Assembly: GCF_003316875.1 (NCBI RefSeq) | Contig: NZ_QMIL01000003.1 | Span: 124,001-188,000, forward strand | Origin: Aliidiomarina celeris | GTDB taxonomy: Bacteria; Pseudomonadota; Gammaproteobacteria; Enterobacterales; Alteromonadaceae | Direction: 5' to 3' | Length of the DNA: 64,000 nt | Shown here: in pieces, positions 59,345-64,000 of the stretch | Layout: each line of letters begins with the position of its first letter | Numbering within the stretch: position 1 is the stretch's first letter | The notes under the pieces: model-generated | Told to the model about the DNA's origin: nothing | Seen by the model: only the letters and a program-made list of their open reading frames with translations | Database searches by the model: none | Position numbers and translations under genes: made by a program

Positions 59345-60388
59345 TCACGTTAAGGTTTTGAGCATCTCAACATCGTACTCCACGAGCGGTTGGTCATTCT
59401 GTACCCGTTCAACCCAGTCTGGATTGGCGATAAACGCTCGGCCAATGGCGGCGAGATCATATTTGTTACCGGCTATGCCTTCGGCTGCGGTTTCCGCGGT
59501 AAGGCCACCCACATTCATAAAGGTGCCTTGGTAACGCTCACGAATATAGGTACTCGAACGGCCGCCTAAATGCTCAAAGGTTAGGCTGTCGTCAAAAATT
59601 CCAAGGTGCAAATAAGCAAGCGTACGTTGATTCAGTTGCTCGATAAAATAGTCGAATACTTCACGGTCTTTCGCGTCTGGTTCAATGTGTGCGTACGCAC
59701 CCGGGGTAATACGCAATGCAGTTCGTTCTGCACCAACAGCGGCGCTAACGGCGTCGACAACCTGCAATGGGAATCGGCTCATGTTCTCCGGTGTTTGGCC
59801 GAATTCATCGGTGCGTTTATTGGTGTTGTAGTGGAGGAATTGGTCGAGCAAGTAGCCATTCGCACCATGAATTTCAACACCGTCAAAACCCGCCGCCATG
59901 GCGTTTTTTGCGGCTTGAACATAGTCGTTCACCAATTGCTCAATTTCGTCTGCGGTTAAGGCTTTAGGTACTTCGTAGCTTAAATCACGCATGCGAGGCA
60001 GGGTGCCTTCATGCTTAATGGCACTTGGCGCAACGGGCTGCAAACCGGAGAAATAAGAGTGTGCTACGCGCCCTACATGCCATAGCTGCATAAATATTTT
60101 ACCGCCATTGGCATGTACTTTTTCGGTCACACCTTTCCACCCTTCAATTTGCGCGTCGCTGAAAATTCCGGGCACATTGGGGTAACCTTGAGCGTCGGGG
60201 CGAATAATGGTGGCTTCTGAAATAATAAGGCCTGCCGATGCTCGACGCCCATAATAGTCGGCCATTTCGTCGGTAGGTACCAGTTCGGGGCCTGCAAAAC
60301 AACGAGTTAAGGGCGCCATTGCAATGCGGTTTGCAAGGGTAACGGAAGCATTCAAGGAAAAGGGTTCAAATAAAATGTCGTAGGCCAT
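59345..60388 (-). CDS. Old yellow enzyme family ene-reductase (NemA-like)
   Basis: 347-residue FMN TIM barrel reducing activated C=C bonds or nitro groups with NAD(P)H. ATG at 60388 with GGAG five nt upstream. Motifs: RIAMAPLTRCFA (FMN-contacting), FMQLWHVGR, EIHGANGYLLDQFL (substrate His-Asn pair HGAN), NKRTDEFG and the C-terminal AIGRAFIANPDWVER. E. coli NemA is a good relative. A perfect 8+8 inverted repeat lies 31 nt before the start and may be an operator. Confidence 0.93.
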   Translation of the reverse strand: MAYDILFEPFSLNASVTLANRIAMAPLTRCFAGPELVPTDEMADYYGRRASAGLIISEATIIRPDAQGYPNVPGIFSDAQIEGWKGVTEKVHANGGKIFMQLWHVGRVAHSYFSGLQPVAPSAIKHEGTLPRMRDLSYEVPKALTADEIEQLVNDYVQAAKNAMAAGFDGVEIHGANGYLLDQFLHYNTNKRTDEFGQTPENMSRFPLQVVDAVSAAVGAERTALRITPGAYAHIEPDAKDREVFDYFIEQLNQRTLAYLHLGIFDDSLTFEHLGGRSSTYIRERYQGTFMNVGGLTAETAAEGIAGNKYDLAAIGRAFIANPDWVERVQNDQPLVEYDVEMLKTLT

Positions 60389-60418
60389 ACATACTCCGTT
60401 GGCAAAAAGGAAATGAGC

Positions 60419-60441
60419 AGACAACTGCTCGCAAGTTGTCT
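60419..60441. promoter_or_regulatory. Inverted repeat, candidate operator for the ene-reductase gene
   Basis: AGACAACT (60419-60426), 7-bp spacer, AGTTGTCT (60434-60441). It lies in the divergent gap between the ene-reductase and DUF1543 genes. E. coli nemA is controlled by the TetR-type NemR through a palindrome; no regulator gene is next to this site. Confidence 0.45.
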
Positions 60442-60571
60442 ACGAATGTGGGGTTCACTACGATCAATTTCAAGACACAGAGAAAAGGCATCGTTCTACT
60501 CTGGTATTGACGAGCGAGAAGTCGGTATTATGCGCACACTATTATCGTGTAATAAAAAAAGGCAAGTGGGT

Positions 60572-61099
60572 ATGCGTAAACAGTTGTTTTTGGTCTACTT
60601 GGGCGGCTCAGCGAGCGGTGCGAATATTGAATTGCATGACATTCGATTTGTGATCGCAGAACAGATAGAACAAGCCTTTCCTGCGTTAAAACAGCAATGG
60701 TTTGGCAACAAAAGTAGTGTGCACATGGACAGCTACGTTGCACTTCATCATGTAGACGGTTATCGCATTGTAGTGCGCAGTACGGATACTGATGCCACGA
60801 ATAATAATGGTTTGAAACTCTATTTTGTGAATTTTGGTGGTTACTTCCCAGGCAAATTGGCCGAGTATCATGACTTTACTGTGGTGGTTGCAAGCTCGCC
60901 CGATGCCGCGAAGCAACAAGCAAAAGCAAAGGTTTACAGCGCAGGTTTAGCAGGCGCTGAACAGTTCCACAAAGACGATTTGCTGGCGGTAGACGACTGT
61001 TTAGCTGTGGATTTAATCGACGGTTACCGTATTGATTTGGAGCACGACGGCATTCAGCAACCGCTCGAACCCGACTGGATGGGATACCGACCGTTTTAA
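60572..61099 (+). CDS. DUF1543-family protein with internal duplication
   Basis: 175 residues from ATG at 60572. Two similar halves: LFLVYLGG...IELHDIRFVIAEQIEQAFPALK...VDGYRI (about 4-68) and LKLYFVNFGGYFPGKLAEYHD...IDGYRI (about 84-158). Cytoplasmic, no membrane segment. Function unknown; I place it in DUF1543 by these motifs. Divergent from the ene-reductase gene and convergent with prs. Confidence 0.7.
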   Translation: MRKQLFLVYLGGSASGANIELHDIRFVIAEQIEQAFPALKQQWFGNKSSVHMDSYVALHHVDGYRIVVRSTDTDATNNNGLKLYFVNFGGYFPGKLAEYHDFTVVVASSPDAAKQQAKAKVYSAGLAGAEQFHKDDLLAVDDCLAVDLIDGYRIDLEHDGIQQPLEPDWMGYRPF

Positions 61100-61147
61100 T
61101 ATTTACGCTATTGATGCTAAGCCAGCCGCAGTAAAGCGCAGCAACGA

Positions 61148-61173
61148 AAACGGGAGCCGAAGCTCCCGTTTGT
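61148..61173. terminator. Bidirectional terminator between DUF1543 gene and prs
   Basis: AAACGGGAGC (61148-61157), loop CGAA, GCTCCCGTTT (61162-61171). On the minus strand the loop reads TTCG and a short T-rich tract follows; T-runs are modest on both sides. Confidence 0.75.
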
Positions 61174-61193
61174 ACACACGCTAAAGAACGCGT

Positions 61194-62141
61194 TTAGTAT
61201 TCGAACATAGCCGAAATTGACTCTTCGTTGCTCACTCGGCGCAGTGCTTCGGAAAGCATACCGCTGAGCGTGAGTTGAGTAACCAAACCCGTTGCTTTCA
61301 TTTCTTCCGAAAGTGGAATGCTGTCGGTCACAATAACTTCGTCAATTTGCGAGTTTTTTAAGTTTTCCACGGCATTGCCTGAAAAAACTGGGTGCGTAGC
61401 GTAAGCAAACACCCTGCGAGCACCATTTTTCTTGAGTGCTTCAGCGGCTTTGGCGAGCGTACCACCGGTGTCGATCATGTCGTCAACCATCACACAGTCG
61501 CGGCCGTTCACGTCACCAATAATATGCATCACTTGCGACTCATTTGCCTTCGGCCGACGTTTGTCGATAATGGCAAGGTCCGCGTCGTTCATCAGCTTTG
61601 CCATGGCCCGTGCACGTACCACACCGCCAATATCGGGAGACACCATAACTGGGTCGTGAAAGGTTTGCTGCTTCATGTGTTCGAGCAATACCGGGCTACC
61701 AAAAACGTTGTCGACCGGCACGTCGAAGAAGCCTTGAATTTGTTCGGCGTGCAAGTCTACCGTGAGCACCCGATCAACCCCAACGCTTGAAAGAAAATCG
61801 GCGACAACTTTCGCGGTAATAGGTACCCGCGCAGAACGCACACGGCGATCTTGGCGCGCATAGCCAAAGTAGGGTAATACTGCTGTAATTCGACCTGCAG
61901 ACGCACGACGCAAGGCATCGACCATGACAATAAGTTCCATTAAATTGTCGTTGGTAGGAGCACAGGTAGATTGGATAATAAAGACGTCCGAGCCTCGGAC
62001 ATTCTCGTTGATTTGAACGCTAATTTCGCCGTCGCTAAATCGACCTACATCGGCGTCGCCGAGTTTGATATAGAGTCGATCTGCTATCTTACGGGCGAGC
62101 TCAGGTATTGCATTGCCAGCAAAAAGCTTCATGTCAGGCAC
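61194..62141 (-). CDS. prs: Ribose-phosphate pyrophosphokinase
   Basis: Makes PRPP from ribose-5-phosphate and ATP for nucleotides, histidine and NAD. 315 residues. GTG start at 62141 gives the conserved [11 protein letters not shown]. Motifs: [20 protein letters not shown] and the PRPP loop [14 protein letters not shown]. Lies 48 nt after ispE; lolB-ispE-prs is the E. coli order. Confidence 0.98.
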   Translation of the reverse strand: MPDMKLFAGNAIPELARKIADRLYIKLGDADVGRFSDGEISVQINENVRGSDVFIIQSTCAPTNDNLMELIVMVDALRRASAGRITAVLPYFGYARQDRRVRSARVPITAKVVADFLSSVGVDRVLTVDLHAEQIQGFFDVPVDNVFGSPVLLEHMKQQTFHDPVMVSPDIGGVVRARAMAKLMNDADLAIIDKRRPKANESQVMHIIGDVNGRDCVMVDDMIDTGGTLAKAAEALKKNGARRVFAYATHPVFSGNAVENLKNSQIDEVIVTDSIPLSEEMKATGLVTQLTLSGMLSEALRRVSNEESISAMFEY

Positions 62142-62189
62142 GGTAAACCTCGACCAAGTTGTGTGTGGATGCGGATAATCACGAGAGGA

Positions 62190-63104
62190 TTAACCTTCCG
62201 AACAGTGTGCCAACGCCAAATGTGCAGGAGAGCGGTTTTGGCCTTGCGCAATAAACCCCCGACAACCGTTCGGTAAGTTAGCTAATGCATGTTCTGCCGC
62301 CGCTTTTGTAGCAAAAGGAGCGAAAATACAGGCACCAGTTCCCGTCATTCTGGACGGGCCGTATTGTAACAACCAGTCGAGTGCTACTGCAACCTGCCTG
62401 TAACAGGATCGAACCAGTGGTTCGCAGTCATTACGGCATGTTTTCCAGTCAATATCGTTATGCGGTAAGGGCTGGCTGTTTCTTGTTAAATCTTTGTGCT
62501 GAAAAATTTCTGCGGTACTAATATGCACATTGGGATGTACCACCACATAAAAACACTCGTCGGGGTACACCGGCTCGAGTTGTTCACCAACACCCCTAGC
62601 GAAAGCGGCGAAGCCATGCACAAATACGGGAACGTCGGCACCGAGCTGTAAGCCTAACGTAGCGAGCTCTGCAAGTGGCAAGTTAAGCTGCCATAACCGA
62701 TTCAACGCAAGTAAAGTGGTGGCCGCGTCGGAGGAGCCGCCACCGAGCCCGCCGCCCATGGGCAAATATTTTTCCAGCTGAATGCTTACCCCGGCCTTTT
62801 GCCGTTGTACCACTGGTAGTTGCTGCTGTAACAACTGTGCTGCCTTTACAACTAAGTTTTGCGCGGCGGGAATAGCAAGCTGCTTACTGTCGAGGTTCAG
62901 GCACTCAAGAGTAATCTGACCGGTGCGATTCGGCGTAACATGAAGGAGGTCGGCAAGATCGAGAAATTGGAAAACGCTCTCAAGATTATGATAACCGTCT
63001 GTACGCCGGCCGGTAATGTGCAAAAACAAATTCAGCTTGGCCGGTGCGGGCAGCGTTAATGTGGGCTGGGTTTTAGCAAACGAAGTCAAGGCGTTAAGTT
63101 CCAC
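62190..63104 (-). CDS. ispE: 4-diphosphocytidyl-2-C-methyl-D-erythritol kinase
   Basis: GHMP kinase of the non-mevalonate isoprenoid pathway. 304 residues from GTG at 63104, which overlaps the lolB 3' end by 19 nt. Motifs: LPAPAKLNLFLHITGRR, the ATP-binding GGGLGGGSSDAATTL and C-terminal MTGTGACIFAPF. Confidence 0.97.
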   Translation of the reverse strand: MELNALTSFAKTQPTLTLPAPAKLNLFLHITGRRTDGYHNLESVFQFLDLADLLHVTPNRTGQITLECLNLDSKQLAIPAAQNLVVKAAQLLQQQLPVVQRQKAGVSIQLEKYLPMGGGLGGGSSDAATTLLALNRLWQLNLPLAELATLGLQLGADVPVFVHGFAAFARGVGEQLEPVYPDECFYVVVHPNVHISTAEIFQHKDLTRNSQPLPHNDIDWKTCRNDCEPLVRSCYRQVAVALDWLLQYGPSRMTGTGACIFAPFATKAAAEHALANLPNGCRGFIAQGQNRSPAHLALAHCSEG

Positions 63105-63772
63105 TGATTAATTTGTAGTTTCAATTCAAAGCCCGGTTCTGTTACTTCAATTAAATGAGGCAGTAATACCGTTTTATTACTGTTGGGCTGAGCTACCGCT
63201 TGGTAATGACTGAGGTCGATTTGCCATTGTTGCCCGCTGCGCCAGTCGGCGAATTGATACTGAGCGAGCGTGCCGTCTTGATAATACGCAAAAGCGCTAG
63301 CGCCTTGTGCGGGTTTGCTGCCGACCAACGCTTGGCGAATCAACTCAAAAGGCATGTAAATTCCGGCATGGTTGGCAAGCAACTGCTCAACACTTGTGGC
63401 GGTATGGGTTTCGCCGTTCGGCAGCGTGAGGCTGGCCATCGGGCTTGGGTTGCTCATTGAACTTGGGTTGCTCGAACTTACCTGCAATTGGGCTAAGGTT
63501 CCGCGTAGTGGGTGCGAAATGCGTAACTGCTGCCCCTCACTATTTTGGCTCCAGCTCAGAGACGCGGCATCACGGTTGTTTTCGAGGGTATCAATAAGGG
63601 CAATACGGCCTCGAATGCGCCACGCGTTAATCGCTGCTAATTGTTGTTGATGCGCTTCGACAAGCCGGGGGTTAACCTGTTCAAAGCGTTCACTTTGGTC
63701 CGGGCGTAGGCTACAGGCGGCAAGCAATCCGAGTAGGGCGCTCAGTAGAATTAAACGAAGAATAAGGTTCAT
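63086..63772 (-). CDS. lolB: Outer-membrane lipoprotein LolB
   Basis: Receives lipoproteins from LolA and inserts them in the outer membrane; itself a lipoprotein with lipobox LAAC (Cys20). 228 residues from ATG at 63772. The body has INAWRIRGRIALI, LRISHPLRGTLAQLQ, LPNGE and LIEVTEPGFELKLQINQWNL. An 18-bp tandem repeat inserts SNPSSMSNPSPM into a surface region. Divergent from hemA as in E. coli. Confidence 0.96.
   Translation of the reverse strand: MNLILRLILLSALLGLLAACSLRPDQSERFEQVNPRLVEAHQQQLAAINAWRIRGRIALIDTLENNRDAASLSWSQNSEGQQLRISHPLRGTLAQLQVSSSNPSSMSNPSPMASLTLPNGETHTATSVEQLLANHAGIYMPFELIRQALVGSKPAQGASAFAYYQDGTLAQYQFADWRSGQQWQIDLSHYQAVAQPNSNKTVLLPHLIEVTEPGFELKLQINQWNLTP
63444..63479 (-). 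repeat. 18-bp tandem repeat inside lolB
   Basis: CTTGGGTTGCTCATTGAA (63444-63461) is followed by CTTGGGTTGCTCGAACTT (63462-63479) on the plus strand. The minus-strand reading gives repeated SNPSS/SNPSP peptides. Unit length is a multiple of three. Confidence 0.75.
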
Positions 63773-63901
63773 AGTTTCCAGCAATGGTGGAAAAACATAA
63801 GTTCACCACATTTAACGGGTGGCTTTCAATAGCAAGGTGCTTCGCATACAATATGCGGCTGACGAAAAACACTCACAAAACCTAGGGTAATTACACCGTT
63901 C

Positions 63902-64000
63902 ATGACCATTCTGGCCATAGGCATTAACCACACCACAGCCACTGTTGACGTGCGCGAAAAGGTTGCTTTTCAACCGGAGCAGCTAGAGCGTGCCTTGCAG
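63902..64000 (+). CDS. hemA: Glutamyl-tRNA reductase, N-terminal fragment
   Basis: The first 33 codons are present: [20 protein letters not shown], the family N-terminus with the loop preceding the catalytic cysteine. First committed step of tetrapyrrole synthesis by the C5 route. The gene leaves the window at the right edge. TACAAT at 63847-63852 is a possible -10 element; its -35 is weak. A globin and other heme users lie in this window but not beside it. Confidence 0.93.
   Translation, partial: MTILAIGINHTTATVDVREKVAFQPEQLERALQ

Overview
The window is a chromosomal core segment of a gammaproteobacterium. Gene order and protein sequences closely follow Enterobacteriaceae and Vibrio/Alteromonas-type genomes, with lineage-specific insertions. 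The combination (E. coli-like secG-tRNA-Leu, fMet-rimP-nusA-infB-rbfA-truB-rpsO-pnp-nlpI and miaB...lipA orders, plus a marine-type cupredoxin/c-di-GMP/DUF3034/globin cluster) suggests an Alteromonadales member, most likely Idiomarinaceae. That assignment is inference. No rRNA, CRISPR array, transposase or integrase was seen, and no gene looks frameshifted.

Layout. 1-6.3 kb: tail of a dicarboxylate symporter, then dapB, carA, carB, greA. 6.3-7.2 kb: a divergent pair of phage-type helix-turn-helix regulators. 7.3-13.7 kb: yhbY, then rlmE-ftsH-folP-glmM-tpiA-secG. 13.8-14.05 kb: tRNA-Leu(GAG) and initiator tRNA. 14.2-22.95 kb: rimP-nusA-infB-rbfA-truB-rpsO-pnp (ribosome maturation, transcription elongation, translation initiation, RNA decay). 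23.1-26.4 kb: nlpI and three poorly characterised genes (a secreted metalloprotease-like protein, a small secreted protein, a CBS-domain-like protein). 26.4-46.7 kb, all on the minus strand: miaB-ybeZ-ybeY-corC-lnt, a 69-aa membrane protein, leuS-lptE-holA-nadD-rsfS-rlmH-mrdA-rodA-mltB-rlpA-dacA-dat-ybeD-lipB-lipA, an envelope-growth, lipoprotein and lipoate supercluster with many 1-20 nt gene overlaps. 46.7-49.6 kb: an EamA exporter, ubiF and a five-gene tRNA operon (Met, Leu, Gln, Gln, Leu). 49.8-51.8 kb: a short-chain dehydrogenase and fumC. 52.0-56.4 kb: cupredoxin-like protein, membrane GGDEF/EAL protein, DUF3034 protein and exported truncated haemoglobin, all in one direction. 56.4-64 kb: ychF-pth-rplY, a small unknown gene, an old yellow enzyme, a DUF1543 protein, prs-ispE-lolB and the start of hemA.

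The most unusual material is (i) the 52.0-56.4 kb cluster, which looks like a periplasmic redox or gas-responsive module feeding an intact c-di-GMP phosphodiesterase domain next to a degenerate GGDEF domain; (ii) the divergent regulator pair at 6.3-7.2 kb, which resembles a Mu-like phage immunity region standing alone; (iii) intrinsic-terminator hairpins sitting directly on the ribosome-binding sites of carA, rimP and rbfA; and (iv) several short tandem repeats in leaders and coding regions (dapB, the pnp leader, the leader of a 93-aa gene, lolB).

All families were assigned by reading the sequence and recalling family motifs; no database search was run. No gene-free stretch exceeds 300 bases apart from 13746-14219, which holds two tRNA genes with their promoter and terminators.
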